From the NCBI RefSeq assembly GCF_020520425.1, contig NC_079491.1:5877143-5941142 (forward strand): 64,000 nt of DNA. The letters are read 5' to 3'. The DNA is from Spinacia oleracea (taxonomy: Eukaryota; Streptophyta; Magnoliopsida; Caryophyllales; Amaranthaceae). Below, piece by piece: positions 37,301-49,779 of this stretch (within the stretch, counting starts at the first letter, position 1; every line of letters begins with the position of its first letter). A program made the translations under genes and the position numbers. The notes under the pieces were generated by a model, which made no database searches, had not been told where the DNA came from, and saw only the letters and a program-made list of their open reading frames with translations.

Positions 37301-40300
37301 GAAGACCCTTCCCTTGCCAACTCTGAAGTAGAAGGTGCATTCGGAGACAATGATCCAGGTAAAGTCACTATGGTTAGCCGACCTAGGTGCTTGAGTTAAT
37401 CACATACACCTTTTACATTTATGAAATGCGAAAATTTTAGTTTTTTTCCCCTCTTTTTCATTTCTCTTTGGACTTTTCAGTCGACGTTGTTGAAATCGGT
37501 GAGAAGCAGCGGAAGATTGGAGAGATTCTGAAAATCAAACCTTTAGCTGCTTTGGCTATGATTGATGAGGGTGAACTTGACTGGAAAATCATTGCAATTG
37601 CTCTAGATGATCCCAAAGCTTCCCTTGTGAATGACATTGAGGACGTGGAGAAGCATTTCCCCGTATGTATTATATTCTTTTAAGTTCTTTAAGTCTGTCC
37701 TCTTAAATGTGTTAGGTTAGTTTTTCTTAATAACATTTTTGATATAGTTCTGGATGATATTATGGAAATTATTCTGAAGTGGCATAAGTACTTACAGTAG
37801 CATTCTTCATTCATTCTGTAGCCTAAATGAAATTGGATGTTTCTAACTTCTTTCTATCTTCTGACTGATGTCAGTAAATGTTCACACTATATTTTTAGTT
37901 TTAAGCAAGACTGATGGAATTCATTCATTAGATGCCAAGAAAATTATAGTTTTTTTTTGCTTGTAGTGATTTTAATTAATAGATAAATTTTTCTTATAGA
38001 ACTGTATGAACTCAAAAAATTTCAAGATGATGAAAAATAATTCAAAATAGAACTGTATGAACTCAAAATTGTTTTGACATATTGTGCAATATGTTGTACT
38101 GGGTTACTTATAGGCTTATAGCTTGCACGTGAATTGACATACATGATTTCATGTTGCCTTAAACTTTTACATGGATATTACGGCAATGTTCTTGAAATTT
38201 CTCTTCTCCTTAAGCTATCATTGTTGCAATGGATTCCATGATTGTGTCTAACCAAAGATCTTCAACAGGGAACTCTTACAGCAATTAGGGACTGGTTTAG
38301 AGATTACAAGATCCCGGATGGAAAACCAGCTAATAGATTTGGTCTTGGAAACAAGGCAGCAAGCAAGGTATTTTTTTTATTATGCTGGAAACAAGCTTTA
38401 TGCTTATGATCATAAACAAAGACTTGGTTATTAACATAGATGAACAAGCACTTCTATGTGAAGGTATGCTGGAAACAAGCTTTATGCTTATAATCATAAA
38501 CAAAGACTTGGTTATTAACATAGATAGATGAACAAGCACTTGTATGTTGGTGTTCAGTTGATTCTTTGAAAGAGCTTTCAAATTTGTGTCCATTGTTAAA
38601 TAAGATAGTCTTAAACTGAAGACAAGCTTACTGTGAATGAGTAAAGAGAAGAAGAAAGACAGCAGAATTGTAGGGAAGAATAAGCAGTGATTTCATTTCA
38701 TTCAATCTGCCTTCAATGTTGCTTGCAGCACTTCTTAAATAGTGCGGCTCATTCCTTACAATCATTGATCAAATATTCTAACCTAGTACACCTCATAGGA
38801 CAGCACACACAAGATGACAAAACTGTCTTGTGCACAAATTTACATGTTGATTCTCCTTTTTTGATGATTAGTACTAGGAAGCTTCCTTATTGATATTACT
38901 AGCATGCTTGCTGTCAACACTCCCCCTCAAGCTTGGAGTGGAGGTTTAGGCATAACTCCAAGCTTGTGCAAAAGGTAGTTATGCTGATGAACTGGTAGGA
39001 TTTTGGTCAGAACATCTGCAACTTGCTCCTTAGAAGAGATATATTCTGGTTGTATCTGCCCAGATTGTTGCTTCTCTCTCACAAAGTGACAATCAATTTC
39101 CACATGCTTAGTTTTCTCATGCATAACAGGGTTTGCAGCTATAGAAATTGCAGCTTTGTTATCACACTTGAGAATAGTGGGAGTTAGACACTTCAGTCCT
39201 AGTTCTTTCAACAGCTCACAAATCCACAGAACTTCACAAGTTGTAACAGCCATTGACCTGTATTCTGCTTCTGCAGATGATCTTGCCACCACTGTTTGCC
39301 TTTTAGACTTCCAGGATATAGGGGAAGAGCCGAGCAGAACACAGAATCCAGTAGTGGATCTTCTTGTAACTGGACATCCAGCCCAATCACTGTCACAATA
39401 AGCAGATAGAATGGTGTTGTTGTTTGCAGCAAGAAGTATTCCATGACCTGGACAACTCACTAGATATCTTAGGACTCTCCTTGCAGCTTGATAGTGAGTT
39501 ACAGTTGGTGAGTGCATGAATTGACTCAGTACATGCACAGTATATGCAATGTCTGGTCTAGTAAGAGTGAGGTAGATTAGCTTGCCAACCAACCTCTGAT
39601 AGATTTCTGGGTTAAGGAGTGGTTCACCAGAATCCTTTAGAAGTTTCTGATGAGTCTGCATAGGGAGTTTCAATGGCTTCAGATGCAATGCATTGAAGTC
39701 TTTCAGAAGGTCTATGGTGTATTTCTTTTGAGACAAGAATATCCCATGTTGAGTTCTGTCTACTTCTATTCCCAAGAAGTACTTGAGTTCACCAAGATCT
39801 TTCATGCTGAATTGAGCTGATAGAAGAGACTTTGCATTATCAATAGCTTCCTGTGATGTTCCAGCCAGGATTAGGTCATCAACATAGACCAAAATAGCAA
39901 CAAAGTGACCATCAGTATACTTGGTGAACAATGAGTAGTCTGTTTTTGATTGATCAAATCCAAAGCTTTGCAAAGCTGAGGATAATTTGGCAAACCATTG
40001 CCTAGGAGCTTGTTTAAGCCCATAGAGAGACTTCTTGAGTTTGAATACCTTAGTGGGATTCTTCTCACAATAGCTGACATGCTCCCCCTGATTTGAGATT
40101 ATCTTTTTACCTGGCCCTCTATATCCCTGAGGGAACTTCATATACACAACCTCTTTAATGTCTCCATGCAAAAATGCATTCTTTACATCCATCTGATCTA
40201 CATACCAACCTTCCATTGCTGCAACAGCAAGAAGAGATCTCACAGTGGTAAGTTTTGCTACAGGGGCAAAGGTCTGATCATAATCAAGCCCATATCTTTG

Positions 40301-43300
40301 ATTGTTGCCAAGAGCAACCAATCTAGATTTATATCTTTCAGTGTCTCCATCTCTTGTGTACTTTGTTCTGTACAACCATTTGCTTCCTATGGCTTTCTTT
40401 CCTTTGGGCAGATCAGTGATTTCCCATGTTCCATTAGCTTCAAGAGCTTCAAGTTCTTCATTCATAGCTTGTATCCAGTGATCTGACTTTACAGCATGTT
40501 TAAAGTAATATGGATCAGGTTTCTTGTCTTCCTGAGTGATTCTTGCCAAGAAGCAAAAGTAAGATTGTTTGGCTGGAGTTTCTGCTACTTGATCAATTTT
40601 GGAGGCATAGTTGATCTCATAGTTATCCATCCAACCAGGTTTTCTAGTATTTCTAGAGGATTTTCTCACAATAGGAGCAGCTGTGCTACTCTGAGTGATT
40701 GGTATTGCTGTATCAGGTTCCACTTCAATATTTTCATCATTATTTGTACCATTCATATCATCAATAGTATCAATGTCAACCCAATCTCTTCTTTGTTCTG
40801 TATTGCACTCAGTGTCATTGATGTTTTGTTGAGGTAGCAAGCTGTTGATTTGATCACCAGTGAGACCATATGGAAATATGTGCTCATGAAATTTCACATC
40901 CCTGGACACAAACATCTGATTATTCATCAGATTTAGAACTCTATATCCCTTCTGTTTGATAGGATATCCTAAGAAGACACAAGGTACTCCTCTAGCTTTG
41001 AATTTGTCCCTGTGTTTCTCTGGATTGTATGCAAAAGCCAAGCAACCAAATGTTTTCAACTGAGTGTAGTCAGGTTTGGCATTGAACAATCTCTCATAAG
41101 GTGTTTGATTGTTCAGAACTACAGATGGTAATCTGTTGGTGATATGCACTGCTGCAAGCACACAATCCCCCCAAAAACTCAATGGCAGTCCTGCCTGAAA
41201 TCTTAGAGCTCTAGACATCTCCAGAATGTTCTTATGTTTTCTTTCTGCTCTTCCATTTTGTTGTGGCCTGTCAACACAACTGGTCTGATGCAAGATCCCT
41301 TTTTCTTTGAAAAATTCTCTGCATTTTTCATCATCCATCTCTAGAGCATTATCTGTTCTCACAATTTTCACCTTCCTGTTAAAGTGTTTTTCAGCAAAGT
41401 TCACAAATTCTTGCAAAGCTTCCAAGAATTCTGATTTGAGTTTCAGCAGATGAACCCAGGTTGTTCTGGTACAATCATCCACAATGGTCAAGAAGTATCT
41501 GTGTCCTCTTCTTGTTGTTACTTTGTATGGACCCCATGTGTCCAGGTGAATGAGCTGAAATGGATTCTCAGCTTGAGACTTGCTTTCCTTATATGGCAGT
41601 TTATTGAACTTTGCTAGAGGGCAAGTAACACAGATTCCATTGTTTTGAGCATCCTTTTTGTCAATAGTGATCACATGCTTGATCCTTTCCAATGGTGCAT
41701 GACCAAGTCTGTGATGCCATAACACTGATTTTGAGTGTTTAGCTGTGTTTGGAGCAACACTTGAAATTCCCAGCTTCAGGTTTACATTGTTAGCTTGAGT
41801 TTGTCTCTTCAATTCATCATCAGCTTTGTATTTCACTTGAGATCTGATCTTCTCAACAATACAGCTCAAGGGTTCATTTATCAGATAATAGAGACCATGT
41901 AGTGCCTTTCCAATTCCTATCACTTTTTCACTAGTTGTATCCTGAATGATGTATGCTGATGGTGTGAACTGTACTTTACAATCACCCTCAGATACTAGCT
42001 TGTTAACTGATAGGAGATTGTGTTTGAATTCTGGTACATAGAGAACATCTTTCAACTTCAACCCATTGCTGAGAGTTACATTTCCAGTGTGACTAATGGT
42101 AGAGGTTTCACCATTAGGCAAGTTGATTTTTGGACTGTTTCTTGCCATCACTGGATCATCCAACTTTCCAAAGTCACTGATCATGTGATCAGATGCACCA
42201 GAGTCAATGATCCACTCACTCATTACTGATGTTGCTAGATAACAGGATACCATTCCTGCATAGTTGTGATCAATTTCATCTTCAGTTTCAGATCCACCTT
42301 GGGTTGTGTTTCTTGAAGTAATTGGGAGCAACTTGATAAGTTGTTCAAGCTGGTGAAGTTGTTGACTTGTCATAGCTCCATTGTCACTACTTCCTTGACT
42401 ATTCTGAGCCATGTTTGACCCTGTATTGTGCTTTCCCTTTGGCCACTTACTATATGGACCTGAGTTGCCACCTCTATTACTAGAGAATCTTCCACCTCCC
42501 CTTCCCCTTTGGGATTTTTTAGATTTTGGATGCCATGCTGGATAACCAACAATGGTCCAACATTTCTCAGCTGTATGACCTGTTACACCACAACATAGCA
42601 GATGTTTCAGTGTGTTTACTACACATTGCTGCAGACTCAATGTCTAATTTAGTGTGTTTCAGAACATCTCTTTGTTGTTCTTCTTGCTGCAAAGATGCAC
42701 AAGCTACATCTGCTGTGGGTAGTGGACTCATTAGCAACAGTTGGCTTCTCTGTGGCCCATATTCCTCATCTATACCATTAAGGAATTGAAACAGTTTTTG
42801 CTCTTGTTTTTGAGCATCCAAGGCTTTCAAAAAGGCATTGATTTCAGCATTATACACTGTAATTTAGGCAAGTTGTTCAAGGATTCCAGTTCTTCCCATA
42901 TCACACTCATACTAGTGAAATAGTCATTAATAAGCATGCCATTTTGTTTACATTCATACAAATCTCTACTCAACTTGTATTTTCTAGATCCATTCACAAC
43001 AGAGAACCTTTGTTCCAGATTAACCCACATTTCTCTTGCAGTGCTAAGGAACATAATAGACTTTTTTATATTATCAGAAACAGAAGCAAAAATCCAGGAG
43101 ATTACCATGTCATTGCAGGTATCCCATTGTTCTGCCTTTGCTGGTTCTCTGATCACAGTTCCCTTCAAAAATCCAAGCTTTCTCTTGGAAGAGAGGGTTA
43201 CTTCCATGGATCTTTTCCATGTTCTGTAATCTGATGGTCCAGTCAGTTTTCCCACATTTATTGAGTGAGAACCTTCAGATGGATGAAGGTACAAAGGACT

Positions 43301-44452
43301 GTTAACATCTATTGCAGCCATTTTTCAGATAAAGGCTTAAGCTTTCAAGATAGAAGAAAAGAAGAGAAGAGATTCAGAAATGTGTTTGTGTGTTTATGAT
43401 TGAATATATGAATCGTTTGCTTCTACATATTCTGCAGTCTTCTGAGCCATAGCTCTGATACCATGAAGACAAGCTTACTGTGAATGAGTAAAGAGAAGAA
43501 GAAAGACAGCAGAATTGTAGGGAAGAATAAGCAGTGATTTCATTTCTTTCAATCTGCCTTCAATGTTGCTTGCAGCACTTCTTAAATAGTGCGGCTCATT
43601 CCTTACAATCATTGATCAAATATTCTAACCTAGTACACCTCATAGGACAGCACACACAAGATGACAAAACTGTCATGTGCACAAATTTACATGTTGATTC
43701 TCCTTTTTTGATGATTAGTACTAGGAAGCTTCCTTATTGATATTACTAGCATGCTTGCTGTCAACATAAACGAGTCCATGTGTTCACATAGGACTACGAG
43801 TATCAGTTTACAACCCTAGTAAACGCTGAGAAGCTTGCCGTGTCCTGGTCTCTCTCAATTGTTTCGAATAATTTAAAATCACCAAGTTGACTGCTCCTTG
43901 ACTAGATTAATGCTGGATATGATTTTGTCTTTTTAATTTGAAAGAGAGTTTTTTTTCCTTTTATGCCAAATGGTGTTGATAATTAATTTCCTACTCATTG
44001 CTTCTCTTATTGAACAATTTTGAACAATTAATTTCTTCATGTTTTTTTTACCAGTCATTTTTTAATAATCACAGTTGAAAGATGCAAGGCCGTAGGGGCA
44101 TTTGTAGGATTATAAGTTACTGGGTGGCTGTAGTAATGACACTTCAAAAATTTGAGCAACTTCAAAAAGTTGTCATCAAAATTTAAGCTTCATACATGAT
44201 AGATCTTTGCTTCTTTTGGTATTGGAGTGTGTCTGATTTAATTTGAACCAAAAAGAAATCTGGATCATTTGCACAACGAGATTACGCGTCATTATTTTCT
44301 GTTTGAGACTAATGAATGAAGTGTCTTGACCACGTTTTAACGTGTTTCTTAATATGCAGGATTATGCTCTAAAGGTGATCACTGAGACTAATGAATCTTG
44401 GGCTAAACTCGTCAAGCGTAACATCGATGCTGGGGAGCTTTCCCTGGTGTGA
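31394..44452 (+). CDS. PPA6: Soluble inorganic pyrophosphatase, chloroplastic (PPA6-like)
   Basis: Six exons: 31394-31642, 34316-34476, 37258-37358, 37481-37662, 38269-38367 and 44360-44452. All are GT-AG with matching phases, giving 294 residues. The enzyme hydrolyses pyrophosphate to two phosphates with Mg2+, pulling starch, lipid and nucleotide synthesis forward in plastids. The first 50 or so residues are Ser/Thr-rich and basic, a plastid transit peptide. The catalytic signature DNDPVDV sits at about residues 167-173. KKGKLRYYPYNINWNYG and the C-terminal NESWAKLVKR block also match the family, and the length fits Arabidopsis PPA6 (300). A GTG lies five codons before the ATG and is not used. 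The introns are large: intron 2 holds a Copia fragment and intron 5 a whole antisense Copia element, so intron 5 is 6.0 kb, about 0.84 kb without it. The coding sequence looks intact. FRO8 converges from the right. Confidence 0.95.
31684..31817. repeat. Tandem duplication in PPA6 intron 1
   Basis: Two 67-bp copies (31684-31750 and 31751-31817) are nearly identical, so the duplication is recent. The rest of intron 1 shows no other feature, apart from a similar imperfect duplication of about 60 bp around the GACGGAGTCGTCTTTT phrase at 33920-34030. Confidence 0.85.
36040..37180 (-). mobile_element. Truncated Copia fragment in PPA6 intron 2
   Basis: On the minus strand, pieces of the reverse transcriptase/RNase H region of a Ty1/copia element are recognisable: HILSQC, RVVRFLKGTPGKGI and a Trp-Cys-Asp-like RNase H block at about 36590-36860, with further pieces to about 37180. 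A CTCCAACTTGAGG polypurine-type stretch near 36200 and an LTR-like part at 36040-36195 mark the 3' end. It has many breaks and is an old fossil with no second LTR seen. Confidence 0.7.
38381..38548. repeat. Tandem duplication in PPA6 intron 5
   Basis: Two copies of an 84-bp unit starting ATGCTGGAAACAAGC, nearly identical. It lies 70 bp left of the young Copia insertion but is not part of it. Confidence 0.85.
38617..38919 (-). repeat. 3' LTR of the intronic Copia element
   Basis: 303 bp. On the minus strand it starts TGTTGACAGCAAGC and ends GCTTGTCTTCA. Confidence 0.95.
43464..43766 (-). repeat. 5' LTR of the intronic Copia element
   Basis: 303 bp, more than 99 percent identical to the other LTR and directly followed (minus strand) by the tRNA-Met primer site. 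Confidence 0.95.
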
Positions 44453-45329
44453 GGCTATGTATTCATCAAGATGTCTGCATTTTTTGCTTGTACTCGATAG
44501 AGTTTTCTGCTCTTCTGGGTTCTTGCTGGTATTAATTTGAAACATTAGATTTTTGGATTGAAATTTTTATTTCCTTGTATTTTTTTTTTAAGAAAAAAAT
44601 CTTGTATCTTGATTCTTGGAAAAATTAGTTATTAGTGGAATGGAAATAAGGTTCCAGTGAATTTCTTCACATGTTTGAATGCCTAATTAGTAATTACTAA
44701 TGCCATTGTGGCTTATTCCAACCCAAAATTATGAATAAAGATTTAAAAAATGCCATAATACACAATTCCAAATAGGCCCAAATACCCAGTTCGAAAAGGC
44801 CCATATGATAGAATATGGAACCCAGCAATCCAGCATCATACAATCATACAGACCAACAGCAACAAACCATATTGTTAATGATTTGTTCAGTTACCTAAGA
44901 ATCTAAGATTAAGAAAGACACCAGCAATTATTTTTAAGAACCAACCATTCAAACAGCTCATGAGCTTAATATTGTAGACTTGTAGTTTAGTATGTTGCAA
45001 ACTAGCTTCTAACCAAAGTAGGGGAGGACCTTCCATCGGGGCCCCTGATAAGTTTTTTGAAATTATAAATTATACAAGCTAAAATATATATATAAAATGT
45101 TGGTGACATATTGATTGAATGCACTTATAATTTTGATATTCATTAATACGTTAAAGTTTCAAACCTTGACCCCTCGTAGTTTAGAGTTAGTAATGTAACT
45201 AAACGTGTTTAAACTATAATCCATCTTACTTTTCTTACAAGCTCCAAATAGGAATTCGGTTTATTACCAACACCATATGATTATATAAAGTAGTCCATAT
45301 CATACAATGTATGTAGCTCGATCTGCCCT
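44453..45329. other. Intergenic region between convergent PPA6 and FRO8
   Basis: 3' UTRs of both genes are expected here. T-rich runs with AAGAAAAAAATC near 44590 may be part of the PPA6 poly(A) region. No other gene is seen. Confidence 0.4.
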
Positions 45330-48300
45330 TTAAAGGTTGAAGTTGAGGGAATGGTAAACAAAGAAAGGCTGCTGCTTCTTTGAACCGGACTTGAATGGTT
45401 TACTGCATTTTTGTTGGCAAGCCGATGCCACAGATTCCATCATTGATTCCGGTCCACACACCACCACACCTACATTTGATCCCTCTAATTCACCTTCCAT
45501 TTTATGCAGCAAATCTGTCAAGCAGTGAAAGTGATGAAAAGCTGTTAGTTGTAATGTAATGCTACACTTTCACATAACCACTCTAAAGCCTTGTTCTTTT
45601 TGGTTGAATTTCATTACTTTTCAGTTCAGTTCAGTAGCACTCAGTTCAGTTCAGTTCAGTTTAGTCAATTCAGTTCAGTTTAGTCAATTCAGTTCAGTTC
45701 AACAGCACTCAATTCAACTCAGTTCAGACTAATTCAGTAGCATTCAGTTCAGTTCAGTAGCACTCAATCCAGTTCAGTTCAGTAGCACTCAATCCAGTTC
45801 AGTCTAATTCAGTAGCATTTCAGTTCAGTTCAGTTCAATAACACTCAATTCAGTTCAGTCTAGTTCAGTAGCACACAATTCAATTCAGTAGCAAATTCAG
45901 CTAAAAAAAAGCATGGCTTAAATCGCCTTTCAAATGAAGTACCTTTGAAAATAGGCCTAGCTCCATAATGAATTTCATGTTCCTCAAGAGTAGTTGTACT
46001 TCTTGCTCCTTCCATCGCCCTTAATTTCATAACATCACCTCCATTGTCCCAAATTGTTGTTATCATCTCGCGTTCTCTTCTTGATTTTCTCCATTTCAAA
46101 ACCATTGCTACCAAAGCACTACATGCTACAGCTATCAGGAATGAACACAACAGAAAAAGATCAACTACTGATGAGGGACTGTTTGGCTTGGATGATTTCT
46201 GTTTGGCTGAAAACAGAAACTGGTTGAAGAAACAAAGGGATAAAAGAAAGATAGTTGAGGAAAAACCAATGATGGAACCAATCAAAATAGGATTAATATC
46301 TCCTCTTCCTAAGGTGTAATAATCTGATTTCTTCATATCAAAGAGAACAGTCCGCGATATTGACAGTGAACTCAGTAGTTCTCTTAGGGTTGAACTTCCC
46401 TTTTTTTCTTGGGTCACAAAGACTTTCAGCTTCAGAAGACAGAACTCAGAGTTTTGATTTAAGACTAGATGAGAAATCGGATTCAAAAGTGAAATGTCTA
46501 GGGAGTTTTTAACAACATAAATGAGCTGTATTTGGGAAGGGGATCTGTTTCTGAAGTCACTTTTTGCAGATGCAATTTCCTGCAGTATGCTTAACATTGG
46601 TGTTATACCAATTCCACCCGCGATTAACAACAGATTATCATATCTGCATGAGATGATTATAGAGTTCACTGAATTGATCTTAAGAAAACATAATTAATGA
46701 TATGATAATTCTAGTCTGCTATATAGCAGCAATTGGTAGAAGTTACACCTGGTTGCATGTAGTTCTACATGCAACTAGTTCGTTTTATACTTTTAACCCT
46801 TTAAAAAGCATATTTTTTTAGTTTTAAAGCACATATTTATAAATTAAAAACATTTTTTACAGTTTTAAAGCACATTGTTACAGATCAATAGCAAAGTTTT
46901 GCAAGTAAAAAGAAATGGAATATATATACATCTATGTGTTTTTAAATCATTAATGTGCTTTTAAGCCGTAAAATATATACTTTTAACTCGATTGCATGCA
47001 GAACTACGTACAATCGGGTACACCTTCTAATTTGTGCGGTATAAATGTGCTATATACGGACCTGATAAAATCAAATGAAGCCGGTCCATAAGGGCCTTCT
47101 ATTGCAACAGGAATACATTTTGTTTTGCTGTTTGACTCGAGTTTCTGACACAAAATGTTGTACAAAGAATTTGTCCAGCAACCTTCAGATTTGATCATCA
47201 CTGACATTGTCTGATCATCCACATTACAGCTAGAAGTAATGCTAAAAGGGTGCCAATGAACATTGGAAATCATCGGTATCTTTATGAATATTATACTGGT
47301 TGGTGTATAACTCAATCCTGCAAAATATATGATGAAACAAACAATTAAAAAACAGAAAACCATTTCACTGTCATTGTTTCTTGGATTTTTAATGAACTAT
47401 AGGAGTGTTTCTTTTGGTGCTTACTTGGATCTTTTGGAAAGGTTAGCTCAATGACCTTACTAGGAAAGATTCTGACAGAAAGAAGGCGAGTTTCTGAACT
47501 TGATTGGATTACTCGAAGCAACTTGTCTATCACAAAGAGGAAAACTCCCGCGAATACCATGTAGAAATGCTTGTCACCAGCATGAAACAGGAAGAACACG
47601 AGAAAGACTATATACAAATGGTGCATGTAGAAGAATAGGTTAAACTTCTTCCTCCTTACTGATGGAAGTGATGAGATCCAAATAACCAGCAAGGTCACGA
47701 AAGTAATCCCACCAGCTAAGTATATTCGGCCTTCTTTCTGCCAACTCCATATCTATAGTTACATTGTTGACAAAAAATTTAGTCCATATTTTCTTGTACT
47801 AGTAAAAATCAGTTTTAATCAGTAAAAATCAGGTGAACAGAACGAGGTCTTGAGTTTTATCGTAACCAACACAAGTGCAAACCTTTCTTATACTAACATA
47901 AAAATAGAATCAGGCTCTCGGGTTTTTGTAAGCTCTCTACTCTTGTACTTTTTTTTTGTTTTTGAAGGAAATAGAACTAGAATTAATTAGAAATGGGAGG
48001 CAGTGAAGAAGAACTGTTGCTCCTTAGAGTATCCAAGTTTATAGGAGTTACAACCCCAACATTCAAGGTGTTGATCCCTTGATCTTGTCCCAGAAACAGT
48101 TCTAATCAGTAAAAATCAGTTAAACAGAACGAGGCCTTTTATCATAACCAACACGAGTGCACGCCTTTCTTATATTAACATAAACACAGAATCAGACTCA
48201 GTTACGAGGCCTTGAGTTTTATGGTAACCAACACAATTACACAAGTGCACACCTTTCTTATACTAACATAAATACAGAATCAGACTCCCGGGTTCCTTTT

Positions 48301-49779
48301 AGCTGTCAGTTCTTTACTTGCAGAAACAGTTTTACCGTAACCAACACAAGTGCACACCTTTCTTATACTAACATAAACACAGAATCAAACTCCCGGGTTT
48401 CTGTAAGCTGTCTATTCTTGTACTTGCAGAAACAGTTCTAATCAGTAAAAATCAGGTGAACAGAACGAGGCCTTTTTATCATAATTAACACAAGTGCACA
48501 CCTTTCTTAGACTAACATAAATAAAGAATCAGATTCTCGGGTTTCTGTTAGTTGTCTATTCTTGTACTTGCAGAAACAGTTCTAAATTTCTAATCAGTAA
48601 AAATCAGGTAAACAGAACGAGGCCTTGAGTTTTATCAGAACCAACACGAGTGCACACCTTTCTTATACTAACGTAAACACAGAATCAGACTCCCGGGTTT
48701 CTGTTAGCTGTCAATTCTTGTTCTTGCAGAAACAGTTTATCGTAACCAACACGAGTGCACACCTTTCTTATACTAACATAAACACAGAATCAGACTCTCG
48801 GGTTTCTGTTAGCTGGACATTCTTGTACTTGCAGAAACAGTTTTATCAAAACTAACAAATTCATATGAGAATTAACCTGGTTTATTTGCTGATTGATTCC
48901 CCATATGAAAAGAGTGCCTACTCCATGCAGTACACCAAACAATGTCATCATTGTTCCAATCCAGATATGATACCTTACAGAAGCTTCAAATTGCATACCC
49001 AGCAACCTAAAAACTGATAATCCTCTCAGGATAGGAAACAGGAGAAAACCAAGGCATGTTTCAGCCAACAGACCAAACCTTGTCGAAATCTTCAACAACT
49101 TAAGCTGCCATCTGAACATAACACATTTTCTGAAGTTAAGTTTCTTTGATTTTTGGTAGTTGCATAACACATAATCATAAAGAACACTCACAGATTCAGT
49201 TTCAGGTGTTTTGCAGGTACTAACTTCTGGAAATCGTTGGAGATTCGAGCATAGAATGTCCAGACTAGGAGAGTTATGATTAAAGACATGACAAGAACAT
49301 CAATGCCAGTTAACATACCCAAAGGAGTTTTCACTAACACAGGATTATACAGAGCTGTTAAACATCTTTTTACTCCTCTGCAGACAAAACCCAAGTTAAA
49401 AGTTAAACAACTTTAAACCAAAGTTTTCAGTAAATAAATTCTGTTAACAGATAATTACCTTCTGATTGAACTCAATGATTTCATGTACAGGTATATCAAT
49501 CCAACTATAGCTAATAACATAATGGGAAATGTATACACCACAAAATCAACACCTGCATGAAATTCAGACACTGGTAAAACAAAAGTTGCAGTATTTTAAA
49601 ATATTCCAATAAGTTTTTATACCATTATATTTGAACACTGTTGTCTGCATACTGTCTTCAACCTGTTTCCAATTCTTGTTCCAGATATTTGTGGGTTTCA
49701 GAAACCAGATAAAAATCCAGACAGCAAAAATCAGAATCAGTAATGTTCTTAGAAGGGCTAAGAGCATAAATTTGACCAT
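45330..49779 (-). CDS. FRO8: Ferric reduction oxidase, FRO8-like
   Basis: Eight minus-strand exons: 49623-49779, 49459-49552, 49192-49377, 48877-49111, 47425-47752, 47062-47317, 45943-46643 and 45330-45514. All are GT-AG and in phase, giving 713 residues. It is a membrane flavocytochrome passing electrons from NADPH through FAD and two hemes to ferric chelates. Seen: an N-terminal membrane anchor ending near KPTN; heme-ligand pairs His194/His208 and His268-269/His281 in the ferric reductase core; FAD motif HPFSI at 356-360; NADPH motifs GGIGITP at 428-434 and CGPESM at 672-677; and two late membrane spans before the C-terminal SLNF. The short head and the phrases KPT-W, IWSWQKEGR-YLAG and HSLNF fit FRO8, reported in mitochondria, better than FRO2 or FRO6/7. 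The start is the ATG at 49777-49779, not a GTG nine codons earlier. The gene looks whole; its introns hold several repeats. Confidence 0.95.
45590..45905. repeat. TTCAG-rich repeat in FRO8 intron 7
   Basis: Dozens of CAGTT pentamers alternate with AGTAGCACTCA. The left border CCTTGTTCTTTTTGGTTGAATT and the right border are partly complementary, so this may be an internally expanded MITE. It is the same type as the block at 3474-3925. Confidence 0.65.
46737..47029. mobile_element. MITE in FRO8 intron 6
   Basis: Imperfect inverted ends of about 50 bp share TAGAAG, GTAGTTCT(A/G)CATGCAA and TTTTATA/TTAAAA parts. The 293-bp body is AT-rich with repeated TTTTAAAGCACAT. No clear target duplication was found, so the superfamily is open. 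Confidence 0.55.
47800..48850. repeat. Minisatellite array in FRO8 intron 4
   Basis: About seven imperfect copies of a unit of roughly 100-155 bp. Each copy has CAGAAACAGTT, AATCAGTAAAAATCAGG, ACAGAACGAGGCC, TAACCAACAC(A/G)AGTGCAC, CTTTCTTATACTAACATAAA and a TCTCGGGTTTCTGTTAG block. Some copies lack the middle part, so unit length varies. The array fills nearly the whole 1.1-kb intron. The 76-codon open frame at 48625-48855 is only this repeat. Confidence 0.9.

Larger units (their letters stand above)
38617..43766 (-). mobile_element. Young Ty1/copia LTR retrotransposon in PPA6 intron 5, antisense
   Basis: A 5.15-kb element with two 303-bp LTRs and the 5-bp duplication TAAAC at 38612-38616 and 43767-43771. 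Read on the minus strand, the primer site TGGTATCAGAGC follows the 5' LTR (43464-43766), and a TGAGGGGGAG polypurine tract precedes the 3' LTR (38617-38919). Parts in order: gag with a UBN2-type domain, CCHC knuckle, protease (DSGASDHM), integrase, reverse transcriptase (YVDDL) and RNase H. Most of pol is one long open frame. The copy is nearly whole with about two breaks. The LTRs differ at 2 of 303 sites (0.7 percent), roughly 0.25 million years at 1.3e-8 per site per year. It is spliced out with the intron if PPA6 is processed normally. Confidence 0.95.

Noticed and set aside
48625-48855. 76-codon frame with internally repeated protein sequence
   Set aside because: It is translation of the FRO8 intron 4 minisatellite; the repeat is DNA-level and other copies are not open.
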